Origin: Croceibacterium_A sp035626815
GTDB lineage: Bacteria; Pseudomonadota; Alphaproteobacteria; Sphingomonadales; Sphingomonadaceae
DNA: 64,000 bases
Reading direction: 5' to 3'
NCBI GenBank assembly: GCA_035626815.1
Contig: DASPMY010000029.1
Location: 1-64,000, forward strand
Shown here: positions 36,237 through 43,672 of the stretch, piece after piece
Position numbering within the stretch: the first letter of the stretch is position 1
How the letters are laid out: every line of letters starts with the position of its first letter
Position numbers and translations under genes: made by a program
Notes under the pieces: model-generated
Database searches by the model: none
Seen by the model: the letters and a program-made list of their open reading frames with translations, nothing else
Told to the model about the DNA's origin: nothing

Positions 36237-36959
36237 ATGGCCCACGAACGCCTGTTCTCGCGCGCGGTGGTGCGCATCGCGCCCGAGGCGCCGGGGGAGG
36301 ACGCGGCGCAGTTCCTCCAGGGCCTGGTCACCAACGACGTGACCGGTGCGCTGCCGGTCTATGCCGGGCTGCTGACGGCGCAAGGCAAGGCGCTGTTCGA
36401 CTTCCTGGTGTGGCTCGGGGGTGAGGGTTCGCTGCTGATCGACTGCGAGGCCGAGGCCGCCGACGAGCTGGTCAAACGGCTGTCGCTCTACCGGCTCCGG
36501 CGCAAGCTGCTCATCGCCGCCGATCCGACGCTCGGCGTGTTCTGGCAGGCCGAGCTCGGCGACGGCGGCGCGCCCGACCCGCGGCTGCCGAGCCTCGGCC
36601 AGCGCTGGGTGGCGAAGGTCTCCGCCGAGGATCGTCCGGTCGATGCCGAGTACCTCAAGCACCGGCTCGCGCTCGGCGTGCCCGAAGGCCGCGGCGAGCT
36701 CGGCGACGTGCTGTGGCTCGAGACCAACGCCGCCGAGCTCAACGGCGTGGCGTTCGACAAGGGCTGCTACATCGGCCAGGAGAACACCGCGCGGATGAAC
36801 TGGCGGCAGAAGGTCAACCGGCGCCTGCTGGTGGTGCCGCTCGATCGCTCGGACGAGACGAGGCGCAAGGCCGCGCACCCCGCGCTCGGCTTCGCGGTCG
36901 ATCACGTGCGGGTCGACGACGTCGACCGCACGCTGCTGCCCGGCTGGCTGCGGCTCTAG
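36237..36959 (+). CDS. Folate-binding protein YgfZ (GcvT-like)
   Basis: 240-residue protein with the YgfZ signature FDKGCYIGQENTARMNWRQK; the K-G-C-Y-x-G-Q-E core contains the redox-active cysteine. YgfZ supports Fe-S cluster assembly and repair with tetrahydrofolate. ATG 36237 follows GGGGGCC; the in-frame ATG at 36216 gives an extra seven residues. Only the folate-binding part is present; the C-terminus is short compared with E. coli YgfZ (about 326 residues), as usual in alphaproteobacteria. Confidence 0.9.
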   Translation: MAHERLFSRAVVRIAPEAPGEDAAQFLQGLVTNDVTGALPVYAGLLTAQGKALFDFLVWLGGEGSLLIDCEAEAADELVKRLSLYRLRRKLLIAADPTLGVFWQAELGDGGAPDPRLPSLGQRWVAKVSAEDRPVDAEYLKHRLALGVPEGRGELGDVLWLETNAAELNGVAFDKGCYIGQENTARMNWRQKVNRRLLVVPLDRSDETRRKAAHPALGFAVDHVRVDDVDRTLLPGWLRL

Positions 36960-37555
36960 GCCTGCAAATCCCCGCTCTGGACGAACGAGGCGGTGAGCAT
37001 CGCGGTCGCCCGCTCGCGCGCGGTCTCGCGGCGGACGCGCAGCGAGCGGGCGAGCGCCTCGCCCATCAGCGCGTCGCCGAGCGCCAGCAGGACCAGGGCC
37101 AGCGTCGCCTCGTGCATCGTCCGGCGGGCGCCGTGATCGCTCTCCTGCGGGTGCAGCTCGTCGACCAGCCGGTCGATCGTCTCGACGATCGGATCGAGCG
37201 CGTCCTCGTTGCCCGACAGCATCATCCACGTCGCCAGCGCCCCGCCCCCTTCGCGGTCGAACGCCTCGAACGTCAGGTCGACGACCTCGCGCGGGCTGCC
37301 GATCCCGGCGCGCGTCGCCCGCACCGCGTCGCCGATCGATTCGCATACCGTCGCGGCGAGGTGCGCGGCGAGCGCCTTCTGCAGCCCCGCGGCGGAACCG
37401 AAATGGTGCAGCAGGTTGGCGTGGGTGCGGCCGATGCGCGCGGCGACCGCCTTGAGCGTCACCGCCTGCGGGCCCGCCTCGATCAGCAGCGCGCGCGCCG
37501 CCTCGACGGCGGAGCGGCGGCTTTCCTCCGACGGCAGTCGCTTCCTAATTGACAT
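36956..37555 (-). CDS. TetR family transcriptional regulator
   Basis: 199-residue repressor. The N-terminal HTH is TLKAVAARIGRTHANLLHHF (about residues 32-52), followed by a long helical ligand domain with no recognised ligand site. It is divergent from a metal-dependent hydrolase across only 28 bp, which places a TGACA-N4-TGTCA inverted repeat over both starts. It probably controls that neighbour and itself. It overlaps the ygfZ stop by four bases, tail to tail. Confidence 0.92.
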   Translation of the reverse strand: MSIRKRLPSEESRRSAVEAARALLIEAGPQAVTLKAVAARIGRTHANLLHHFGSAAGLQKALAAHLAATVCESIGDAVRATRAGIGSPREVVDLTFEAFDREGGGALATWMMLSGNEDALDPIVETIDRLVDELHPQESDHGARRTMHEATLALVLLALGDALMGEALARSLRVRRETARERATAMLTASFVQSGDLQA

Positions 37556-37563
37556 TCGTGTCA
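37549..37563. promoter_or_regulatory. Inverted repeat TGACA-N4-TGTCA, candidate TetR operator
   Basis: TTGACATTCGTGTCA sits at the tetR start codon region and 21 bp before the divergent hydrolase start. The half-sites (37550-37554, 37559-37563) are perfect, and TTGACA can double as a -35 hexamer on the plus strand, although no good -10 follows at 17 bp. Palindrome length (14) fits a short TetR-type site, but the arms are only five bases, so chance is possible. Confidence 0.45.
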
Positions 37564-37583
37564 GCTATTCCCATCCTCGCGGC

Positions 37584-38468
37584 ATGAACGCATATACCGA
37601 TTTCGCCGCCGAGGCGACCGAACCCGCGATCACCGTGCGCGACCGCCGCTTCGGGCGCGGCGCGGCGGCGGAACGCTGGTGGCTCGACGGCGACCCGGTC
37701 GGCACCGCGTGGTTCAACGCCCTCTCGGCCACGTTCCCCCGCGGCGAGACGCTGTTCATCGACGCGGTCAAAGCGTTCCGCGCCGATGCGCCGGGCCGGC
37801 TGGACGCGGAGATCCGCGCGTTCATCAGGCAGGAGGTCAACCACACCCGCGAGCACCTGGCGTTCAACCGCGCCGCCGCGGCCGCCGGCTACGACATGCG
37901 GGCGATCGACGCGCGGGTCGAGCGGCTGATCGGCGAGGTCTACCAGCGCCCGCAGCACGGCTGGCTGGCGGTGACGATCGCGCTCGAGCACTTCACCGCG
38001 ATGTTCGCCCACGAGTTCCTCGCCCACCCGGCGCATTTCGTCGGCGCGGCGAACGCGCAGGCCGAGCTGTGGCGCTGGCACGCGGTCGAGGAGATCGAGC
38101 ACAAGGCCGTCGCCTACGACACCTGGCTTCACGCGACGCGCGGCTGGAGCCGGTGGAAGCGCTGGCGGCTCAAGAGCGTGGTGATGCTGGCGATCACCCG
38201 GCGCTTCGTCCGCAACCGCTTCCAGGACGCGAGCGAGCTGCTGGCGCAGGACGGCATCGCCGGCTGGCGCGCCCGCGCGCGGCTGGCCTGGTACCTGGTC
38301 GGGCGGCCCGGCATCCTGCGCCGCGTGTTCCCCGCCTGGTGCGCCTATTTCCTTCCCGGCTTCCACCCGTGGAACCGCGACGACCGCGCGCTGATCGGCA
38401 CGTACGACAGCGAGTATGGCGCGGCGGTGCTCGAAGCTCCTCCCCGGGCGCAACCCAGGGAGGAGTAG
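37584..38468 (+). CDS. Predicted metal-dependent hydrolase (PF10118 type)
   Basis: 294-residue helical protein. Its metal-binding pattern is that of the Metal_hydrol family: EIRAFIRQEVNHTREHLAFN, VTIALEHFTAMFAHEFLAH and WHAVEEIEHKAVAYD each carry conserved Glu/His pairs typical of a di-metal four-helix bundle. The function is unknown. Regulation by the divergent TetR protein is likely. The 3' end forms an inverted repeat (38437-38465), and the gene is convergent with a GNAT gene, one base apart. Confidence 0.87.
   Translation: MNAYTDFAAEATEPAITVRDRRFGRGAAAERWWLDGDPVGTAWFNALSATFPRGETLFIDAVKAFRADAPGRLDAEIRAFIRQEVNHTREHLAFNRAAAAAGYDMRAIDARVERLIGEVYQRPQHGWLAVTIALEHFTAMFAHEFLAHPAHFVGAANAQAELWRWHAVEEIEHKAVAYDTWLHATRGWSRWKRWRLKSVVMLAITRRFVRNRFQDASELLAQDGIAGWRARARLAWYLVGRPGILRRVFPAWCAYFLPGFHPWNRDDRALIGTYDSEYGAAVLEAPPRAQPREE
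38437..38465. repeat. CTCCTCCC/GGGAGGAG hairpin at a gene end
   Basis: CTCCTCCC (38437-38444) pairs with GGGAGGAG (38458-38465), inside the last codons of the hydrolase gene. The arm sequence CTCCTCCCCGGG resembles the outer arms of the 57441-57574 element, so it may be a degenerate copy. It may also help end transcription of two convergent genes. Confidence 0.5.
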
Positions 38469-38469
38469 C

Positions 38470-39018
38470 TTAAGCCGCCTTTCGCATCGGAGCGTCTTGC
38501 GGTCCGTCAGCCTCGGCGAGGTCGAGCGCGTATTCGGGGGCTTCGACGGTCGCGCCCCGTCCGAGGCTGTGGATCGAGCTCGCGCGGCCGGTCGGGCGGA
38601 AGCCCGCTTTGCGCAGCACCCGGCCCGAGGCCGGGTTGTCGACCGCGTGGCGGCCGGTGATCCGGCTGTGGCCGATGGCGCGGGCAAGCGACAGCAGGCC
38701 GCCGAGCGCCTCGGTGGCATAGCCGCGCCCCCAGCAGCCGGGCTCGATCCAATAGCCGACTTCGGCCCGGCCCTCCTTGGCATTGAGTCCGCAGCCGCCG
38801 ACGATCCGCCCTCCCTCTGCGGGCACGGTGACGAGCAGCGTTGGCGAGCGCGGGTGCTTCGGCGCCTCGATCCAGGCACGCGCGTGCTCCTCGCGGTACG
38901 GCCACGGCGCGGTGGTGAGCATGCGGACGACCGGCTCCTGCCCGATCGCGCGGGCGAGCTCGGGGGCATCTTCGGCCCACGCGGGCCTCAGGAACAGCCG
39001 TTCGGTACGCAGGAACAT
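38470..39018 (-). CDS. GNAT family N-acetyltransferase
   Basis: 182-residue acetyltransferase of the RimJ/RimL branch. It opens with ERLFLRPAWAEDAPELARAI, and the acetyl-CoA segment is EVGYWIEPGCWGRGYATEAL (the Q/R-x-x-G-x-G/A equivalent). Such genes commonly follow rpmA in sphingomonads. ATG 39018 is used. The rpmA terminator hairpin lies 72 bases upstream, so it is likely transcribed from its own promoter. Confidence 0.9.
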   Translation of the reverse strand: MFLRTERLFLRPAWAEDAPELARAIGQEPVVRMLTTAPWPYREEHARAWIEAPKHPRSPTLLVTVPAEGGRIVGGCGLNAKEGRAEVGYWIEPGCWGRGYATEALGGLLSLARAIGHSRITGRHAVDNPASGRVLRKAGFRPTGRASSIHSLGRGATVEAPEYALDLAEADGPQDAPMRKAA

Positions 39019-39089
39019 CGCTCTTCTCCCTCATCGGCGCCGCACCCCGGTTAGCCCGGAGATGTGACGGCGCGTTGGCGAGGGAGACT

Positions 39090-39120
39090 AAAAAAGGGAG
39101 ACGGGGCGGCCCCATCTCCC
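39090..39120 (-). terminator. Intrinsic terminator of the rplU-rpmA operon
   Basis: Read on the minus strand, GGGAGATGGGG then CCG then CCCCGTCTCCC forms a hairpin (39096-39120) with an 11-position stem interrupted by one mismatched pair, followed immediately by TTTTTT (39095-39090). It lies about 70 bases after the rpmA stop. This is the clearest Rho-independent terminator in the window. Confidence 0.93.
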
Positions 39121-39189
39121 TCGTGGCCGGGCTGTTTCGCCGCCCGGCGGGGCCATCCCGGTGGATGACCCCTTCAGCGAGTCATCCGG

Positions 39190-39459
39190 TTATTCGGCGG
39201 CCTGTGCCATCATGTCGACCGACACGTACTTGCGGCCTTGCTTGCCGTCGTGGAATCGCACTTTGCCCGCGGCGAGCGCGAACAGGGTGTGATCCTTGCC
39301 GATGCCGACGTTGACGCCCGGATAGACGCGGGTGCCGCGCTGGCGCACGATGATGTTGCCGCCGATCACGTCCTGACCGCCGAACTTCTTCACGCCGAGG
39401 CGACGGCCGGCCGAATCGCGACCGTTGCGCGACGAACCGCCTGCTTTCTTATGTGCCAT
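39190..39459 (-). CDS. rpmA: 50S ribosomal protein L27
   Basis: 89-residue L27 of the large ribosomal subunit, which reaches the peptidyl transferase centre. MAHKKAGGSSRNGRDSAGRR and LGVKKFGGQDVIGGNIIVRQ are diagnostic. It follows rplU with a 13-bp gap and is ended by a strong terminator. The tail YVSVDMMAQAAE is slightly extended. The N-terminus (MAHKKAGGS) has no cleavable leader, as in Proteobacteria. Confidence 0.99.
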   Translation of the reverse strand: MAHKKAGGSSRNGRDSAGRRLGVKKFGGQDVIGGNIIVRQRGTRVYPGVNVGIGKDHTLFALAAGKVRFHDGKQGRKYVSVDMMAQAAE

Positions 39460-39472
39460 CTCGAACTACCTC

Positions 39473-40072
39473 TTACTTCTTCGCGGCGTCGGCCTTGGGG
39501 GCCTTCTTGGCGGCCGGCTTCTTCGCCGGAGCCTCGCTGTCCGCGGGCTTGGCGGGGGCGGCGTCCTTCACGGGCGCTGCCTTCTTCGCCTTGGTTTCCT
39601 TCTTCACCTCGACGCCCTTGGCCGGCTCGACGCGCTCGGCGTCGTGCGACGTCGCTTCGACGTTCGGAGCCGCTTCGACCTTCGGCGCGGCTTCCTTGTT
39701 GGCACTACGTGCCTGCTTCGCATCCGGCGCGGCCTTCTCGGCGGCGCTCGAAGCAGGCTTCTTCTCGGCCTTCGAATCGCCGACCGAGACGATGCGTAGC
39801 AGGGTCATCTGCTGGCGGTGCCCGGCCTTGCGGCGATAGTTGTGCCGCCGGCGCTTCTTGAACACCGTGACCTTCTCGCTCTTCGCCTGGGCGATGACCT
39901 CGGCCGAAACGACGACCTTGGCGGCGTCGGCCAGGGTGTCGCCGTCGCCGGCGAGCAGGACGTCGCCCAGCGTGATCGTGTCGCCGGCGGCGCCCGCCAG
40001 CTTCTCGACCGCGATCTTGTCTCCGGCGGCGACGCGATACTGCTTGCCGCCCGTGCGCACGACTGCGAACAT
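39473..40072 (-). CDS. rplU: 50S ribosomal protein L21 with long C-terminal extension
   Basis: 199 residues, of which about the first 103 are the L21 fold (MFAVVRTGGKQYRVAAGDKI and KKRRRHNYRRKAGHRQQMTL). The rest is an unstructured Lys/Ala/Glu/Pro-rich tail (AEKKPASSAAEKAAPDAKQA and further). Such tails are frequent in alphaproteobacterial L21 and are not needed for the fold. The start is ATG 40072; the longer frame to 40156 is not used because the ATG context matches the family. A leader with a terminator-like hairpin precedes it. Confidence 0.97.
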   Translation of the reverse strand: MFAVVRTGGKQYRVAAGDKIAVEKLAGAAGDTITLGDVLLAGDGDTLADAAKVVVSAEVIAQAKSEKVTVFKKRRRHNYRRKAGHRQQMTLLRIVSVGDSKAEKKPASSAAEKAAPDAKQARSANKEAAPKVEAAPNVEATSHDAERVEPAKGVEVKKETKAKKAAPVKDAAPAKPADSEAPAKKPAAKKAPKADAAKK

Positions 40073-40133
40073 GGTCTTCGAATCCGTTTCGTTTCTTGCT
40101 GCCATTCCTTCGGGAAGTCCCCGCACGAACGAC

Positions 40134-40170
40134 AAAAAAGGCGCCCAGCCGGGCACCGGAAAGTGCGCCG
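40134..40170 (-). promoter_or_regulatory. Putative attenuator in the rplU leader
   Basis: On the minus strand, GGTGCCC-GGCT-GGGCGCC (40157-40140, one G-U pair) is followed by TTTTTT (40139-40134): a terminator about 60 bases before the rplU ATG and inside what should be its leader, since the neighbouring upstream gene runs the other way. Upstream GCAC (about 40168) can pair with GTGC in the left arm, giving an alternative hairpin. This fits autogenous or attenuation control of the L21-L27 operon. It is not a match to a named leader family that I can confirm. Confidence 0.65.
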
Positions 40171-40270
40171 CCGTTAGGCGAAGCGGTGCCGCCTGTCAAC
40201 GCTCCGGCGGCGCTTTTCGTGCCCTCGCGCGGCTGGAAAGCCGGGCCCCGGGCAGCTAAGGCGCAAGGCC

Positions 40271-40765
40271 ATGCATTGCAACCGCGCCTTGCTGCTCGTT
40301 CCGCTGCTGGCCGCCTGCGCCACCCCGGACGGCGACTACCCGAGCCTCGCCTTGCGCGATGCCGAGCGGGTCAGCGGCACGCTCGAGCCCGTGGCGCCCG
40401 AGCCCTACGTGCCCCCGGCGACCCCGGCCGCGGTGCTCGGCCGGCTCGACCGGCTCGCCGCCGATGCCGCCAGCGCGCACCGCGCGTTCCTCGCCGAGGC
40501 GCCCGGCGTGCGCGGCGCGGTCGCGGCCGCGCTCGGCGCCGAGGTCGGCAGCGACAGCTGGTCGCAAGCGCAAGTCGCGCTCGCCGGGCTCGAATCCGCG
40601 CGCAGCCGGGCGATGATCGCGCTGGCCGACCTCGACCGGCTCTACGTCGACGCCGCGGTCGGCGGCGAGGAGCTGACGCGCATCGCCGCGACGCGCGACA
40701 CCGTCGCCGCGCAAGTCGACGAGCAGAACGGCGCCATCGAGGCGCTGCTGCGGAGCCTGCGTTGA
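40271..40765 (+). CDS. Putative lipoprotein with helical domain
   Basis: 164-residue protein not recognised. Signal HCNRALLLVPLLAACATP gives lipobox LAAC. The mature part begins DGDYPSLALRDAERVSGTLE and PVAPEPYVPPATP, then a long Ala-rich helical region (LDRLAADAASAHRAFLAEAP, EELTRIAATRDTVAAQVDEQ) that may form a coiled coil. This resembles small periplasmic helical proteins, role unknown. The next gene, an FnrL-type regulator, starts by TTGA overlap. Confidence 0.72.
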   Translation: MHCNRALLLVPLLAACATPDGDYPSLALRDAERVSGTLEPVAPEPYVPPATPAAVLGRLDRLAADAASAHRAFLAEAPGVRGAVAAALGAEVGSDSWSQAQVALAGLESARSRAMIALADLDRLYVDAAVGGEELTRIAATRDTVAAQVDEQNGAIEALLRSLR

Positions 40766-41451
40766 CGGCTCTACCGTGTCACACCTGCCCGGTGCGCGAT
40801 CACGCGGCGTGCTCGGTGTTGACCGAGGCGGAGCGCGACGCGCTCGCCCGCGCCGGCCGCATGCGCCGGCTGAAGCGCGGCGAGATGCTGTTCGCCGCCG
40901 GCGACGAGGACGCCGCCTGCGCCACGCTGGTTACCGGCGCGCTCAAGGTCTCGGCGGTCGACGAGGAAGGCACCGAGCGCATCCTCGCGCTGATCCACCC
41001 CGCCGGCTTCGTCGGCGAGCTGTTCGCGCCGTTCGCGCACCACGACGTGGTCGCGCTGGCCGACAGCGAGCTGTGCGTGTTCTCGCGCGGCGACATGGGC
41101 CAGGCGATCGAGACCCATCCCAAGCTCGCCCGGGCGCTGCTGCGGCGTTCGCAGGAGGACCTCCATCACAGCCGCGAGCTGCTCGCGCTGAGCGGGCGGC
41201 GCGGCGCGGCGGCCAAGGTCGCCGCGCTGCTGCTCGGCCTGTCCGAGGCGGCCAGCGATTCGACCTGCACCCCAGCGCGCGAGTTCGACTTGCCGCTGAC
41301 CCGCGGCGAGATCGCCGGGATGCTCGGGCTGACCATCGAGACGGTCAGCCGCGCGCTGACCCGGTTCGAGCGCGACGGGGTGATCCGCCGCAAAGGCGCG
41401 CGCGGGATCGAGCTGGTCGATCCCGCGCGGCTCGGCGCGGCGGTGGACTAG
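40762..41451 (+). CDS. Crp/Fnr family regulator, FnrL-type with [4Fe-4S] ligands
   Basis: 229-residue oxygen-responsive regulator. The cluster cysteines are predicted to be Cys6, Cys9, Cys17 and Cys105 (N-terminal C-x2-C-x7-C in PCHTCPVRDHAAC, then SELCVFSRGD), the spacing of FnrL-type proteins as I recall it. The cNMP-like sensor domain is followed by the HTH RGEIAGMLGLTIETVSRALT, with E-x-x-S-R for contacts to TTGA half-sites. Start TTG 40762 overlaps the preceding stop. A perfect FNR-type palindrome lies 492 bp after the gene, in front of a membrane protein gene. Confidence 0.88.
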   Translation: MTALPCHTCPVRDHAACSVLTEAERDALARAGRMRRLKRGEMLFAAGDEDAACATLVTGALKVSAVDEEGTERILALIHPAGFVGELFAPFAHHDVVALADSELCVFSRGDMGQAIETHPKLARALLRRSQEDLHHSRELLALSGRRGAAAKVAALLLGLSEAASDSTCTPAREFDLPLTRGEIAGMLGLTIETVSRALTRFERDGVIRRKGARGIELVDPARLGAAVD

Positions 41452-41457
41452 CCCCCC

Positions 41458-41889
41458 TCAGAACACCACCGCGGCGATCGTCACCACGGCGATGCCCCAC
41501 ACCAGCAGCAGCACCGGCAAGGTCAGCATCTGGACGGTGGCGGCGCCGGCGGTGCTGCGGCCGTACGGGGTCATCACCCCGTCCCGGCGGAAGCGGGCCC
41601 AGCTGGCCGCCCGCTGCGAGTGCTCGGGCTTCATCCGCACCCACATCGCCGGAACCGCGAAGTACATCGCGATGAACACCGCGATGATCCCGGTCGGCAC
41701 GACCATGCCCGGCGCGGCGAAGCCGAACGCCATGACCCCGGCGGCGGCGAAGAACAGGCCGGCCATCGCCGCGTATAGCCCGGTCGGCAGCTCGAAGCTG
41801 CGGTCGACCGCGGTCGGCGCGCGGAGGACCGGCGACGAGTGGATGATCGCCTTCTCGGCGACGAGCTGGCGGGTGATGCGTTCGGCCAT
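41458..41889 (-). CDS. Membrane protein of unknown function, probable FNR-controlled gene
   Basis: 143-residue protein with three to four hydrophobic segments (GLYAAMAGLFFAAAGVMAFG, VVPTGIIAVFIAMYFAVPAM, TVQMLTLPVLLLVWGIAVVT). A charged loop RMKPEHSQRAASWARFRRDG lies between segments, then TPYGRSTAGAATVQM. It is not recognised as a named family. A perfect 16-bp FNR-type palindrome is centred about 60 bp upstream of its ATG, and the FnrL-type gene is convergent with it six bp apart, so expression under low oxygen is likely. Confidence 0.75.
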   Translation of the reverse strand: MAERITRQLVAEKAIIHSSPVLRAPTAVDRSFELPTGLYAAMAGLFFAAAGVMAFGFAAPGMVVPTGIIAVFIAMYFAVPAMWVRMKPEHSQRAASWARFRRDGVMTPYGRSTAGAATVQMLTLPVLLLVWGIAVVTIAAVVF

Positions 41890-41942
41890 GGGGGTTACTC
41901 CTGTCTGTGCGACAGGGATTAGGCGGGCCGGCGGGGAAGCCG

Positions 41943-41958
41943 TTTGACGATCGTCAAA
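41943..41958. promoter_or_regulatory. FNR/FixK-type operator
   Basis: TTTGACGATCGTCAAA is a perfect 16-bp palindrome and contains TTGA-N6-TCAA (TTGACGATCGTCAA), the consensus half-sites for FNR/FixK-type proteins. Its centre lies about 62 bp upstream of the ATG of the minus-strand membrane-protein gene, which fits an activator site. On the other side it is only ten bp from the moaE stop, so moaE is not the target. Confidence 0.87.
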
Positions 41959-41967
41959 TCCGCGAAA

Positions 41968-42411
41968 TTATGTCCACCGGGCGAGGTCGGCGTGGTCCTG
42001 CCCGCGCGGCTCGACCCAGCGCCAGCCGTCGGCGCGCTTCTCGCGCTTCCAGAACCACGCGTCGCTCTTGAGGTGGTCCATCGCGAACTGCGCCGCCTCG
42101 AACGCGTCGCGGCGGTGGCGCGCGGCGGCGGCGACGAGCACGATCGGGTCGCCCGGCTTCAATGCCCCGGTGCGGTGGTGCAGCAGCACTCCGTCGAGCC
42201 GCCAGCGGGCGAGCGTCGCCTCGGCCAGCTGCTGCATGCCCGCCAGCGTCAGCGGGGCGTAGTGCCTGAGCTCGAGCGCCTCGACGTCGCCGTCGGGGCG
42301 GACCTTGCCGACGAACGAGACGATCCCGCCCGCCTCGGGGTGGGCGGCCGAGAACGCGGTCATCGCGTTGCCGGGCGAAAGGTCGCCGTGAAGCAGGCGC
42401 ACGTCCTTCAC
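41968..42411 (-). CDS. moaE: Molybdopterin synthase catalytic subunit MoaE
   Basis: 147-residue large subunit of molybdopterin synthase, which puts sulfur from MoaD onto precursor Z. Family elements are GGIVSFVGKVR near the start, YAPLTLAGMQQLAEATLARW, HHRTGALKPGDPIVLVAAAA and HLKSDAWFWKREK with active-site Lys. It is the last gene of moaA-moaD-moaE, each two bases apart. The usual ending -W...QDHADLARW is present. Confidence 0.96.
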   Translation of the reverse strand: MKDVRLLHGDLSPGNAMTAFSAAHPEAGGIVSFVGKVRPDGDVEALELRHYAPLTLAGMQQLAEATLARWRLDGVLLHHRTGALKPGDPIVLVAAAARHRRDAFEAAQFAMDHLKSDAWFWKREKRADGWRWVEPRGQDHADLARWT

Positions 42412-42413
42412 TG

Positions 42414-42656
42414 TCAGCCCCCGCTGACCGGCGGCAGCAAGGCCACCTCGTCGCCGTCCGCCGCGCCGAGCGCGGCCTTGTCGGCCAGCACCGTGCCGTT
42501 GAGCGCCAGCCTGACCGTGTCGCCCCGCGCCGCCTCGCCCAGCGGCCCGGGCAGCGCGTCGAGCAGCCCGCGCCAGTCGAGCGGCCCCCGCACGTCCTTG
42601 TCGGGCGCGCCCGCGAGGTCGGCCAGCTTGCCGAGGAAGACGAGCTTGACGCCCAT
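42414..42656 (-). CDS. moaD: Molybdopterin synthase sulfur carrier subunit MoaD
   Basis: 80-residue ubiquitin-fold carrier that ends in the required Gly-Gly (LLPPVSGG) for thiocarboxylation. The N-terminus MGVKLVFLGKLADLAG is typical. It sits between moaA and moaE with two-base gaps, so translational coupling is probable. The assignment is based on size, neighbours and the C-terminal GG. Confidence 0.95.
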   Translation of the reverse strand: MGVKLVFLGKLADLAGAPDKDVRGPLDWRGLLDALPGPLGEAARGDTVRLALNGTVLADKAALGAADGDEVALLPPVSGG

Positions 42657-42658
42657 GG

Positions 42659-43672
42659 CTAGCCGCCGGTGAGCGACATGTGGCGCGGCTGCGCCGGGCC
42701 GCTGCCGGGCTCGATGCGGAAATGGTGCCGCTCGGGCTTGATCCGCATCGCCTCGTCGAGCGCCTCGGCCAGCCGAGCGTCGGGCGCGTCGGAGCGCAGC
42801 GCGGCGCGCAAGTCGACCTGCTCGGCGCCGCCGAGGCAGGCGTAGAGCCGGCCGGTGGCGGTGACCCGGACGCGGTTGCAGCCGGCGCAGAAGTTCTGGG
42901 TCAGCGGAGTGATGAAGCCGAGCCGGCCGCCGGTCTCGGCGATGTCGACGTAGCGCGCCGGGCCGCCGCTGCGGTGCTCGCTCGGCACCAGCGTCCAGCG
43001 CTTGTCGAGCGCCTCGCGCACCGCGGTGAGCGGCAGGTAGTGGTCGACCCGCTCGCCCTCGACCTCGCCGAGCGGCATGACCTCGATCAGCGTCAGCTCG
43101 TGGCCGTGGGCGTGGGCCCATTCGACGAGCGACGGGATCTCGGCCTCGTTGAGGCCCTTGAGTGCCACCGTGTTGAGCTTGACCTGGAGCCCGGCCTCCT
43201 TCGCCGCGGCGATGCCCTCCAGCACCTGGCCGAGCCGGTCGCGGCGGCTCAGGCGCTCGAACAGCCCTGCGTCGAGCGTGTCGAGCGAGACGTTGATCCG
43301 CTTCACGCCGGCCGCGGCGAGGTCGTCGGCGAACTGCGCGAGCTGGGTGCCGTTGGTCGTCAGCGTCAGCTCGTCGAGCCCCCCGTGTCCCTTGGGCCCG
43401 AGCTTGCGGCCGAGCGCGTGGACCAGCTCGATCACGTCGCGCCGCACGAGCGGCTCGCCGCCGGTCAGGCGGATCTTGGTCACCCCGCGGTCGATGAACG
43501 CCAGCGCCAGCTTGTGCAGCTCCTCGAGGCTGAGCACGTCCTTGCGCGGCAGGAACTGCATCTGCTCGGGCATGCAGTACGCGCAGCGCAAGTCGCAGCG
43601 GTCGGTGACCGATAGCCGCAAGTAGCTGATGCGCCGGTTGAAGGCGTCGACGAGAGGCTTGCCGCAGCTCAT
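42659..43672 (-). CDS. moaA: GTP 3',8-cyclase MoaA
   Basis: 337-residue radical SAM enzyme that starts molybdenum cofactor synthesis from GTP. The SAM-binding cluster is Cys26-x3-Cys30-x2-Cys33 in TDRCDLRCAYCMPEQ. The second cluster is in QNFCAGCNRVRVTATGRLYA with a third Cys in the following residue (CLGG). The C-terminal PRHMSLTGG carries the conserved GG tail. ATG 43672 (MSCGKPLVDA) is the family start; the longer open frame to 43822 is not used. First gene of the moaA-moaD-moaE run. Confidence 0.97.
   Translation of the reverse strand: MSCGKPLVDAFNRRISYLRLSVTDRCDLRCAYCMPEQMQFLPRKDVLSLEELHKLALAFIDRGVTKIRLTGGEPLVRRDVIELVHALGRKLGPKGHGGLDELTLTTNGTQLAQFADDLAAAGVKRINVSLDTLDAGLFERLSRRDRLGQVLEGIAAAKEAGLQVKLNTVALKGLNEAEIPSLVEWAHAHGHELTLIEVMPLGEVEGERVDHYLPLTAVREALDKRWTLVPSEHRSGGPARYVDIAETGGRLGFITPLTQNFCAGCNRVRVTATGRLYACLGGAEQVDLRAALRSDAPDARLAEALDEAMRIKPERHHFRIEPGSGPAQPRHMSLTGG

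Noticed and set aside
40073..40156. N-terminal extension of L21
   Set aside because: It would include the attenuator region and break the conserved MFAVVRTGGKQY start.
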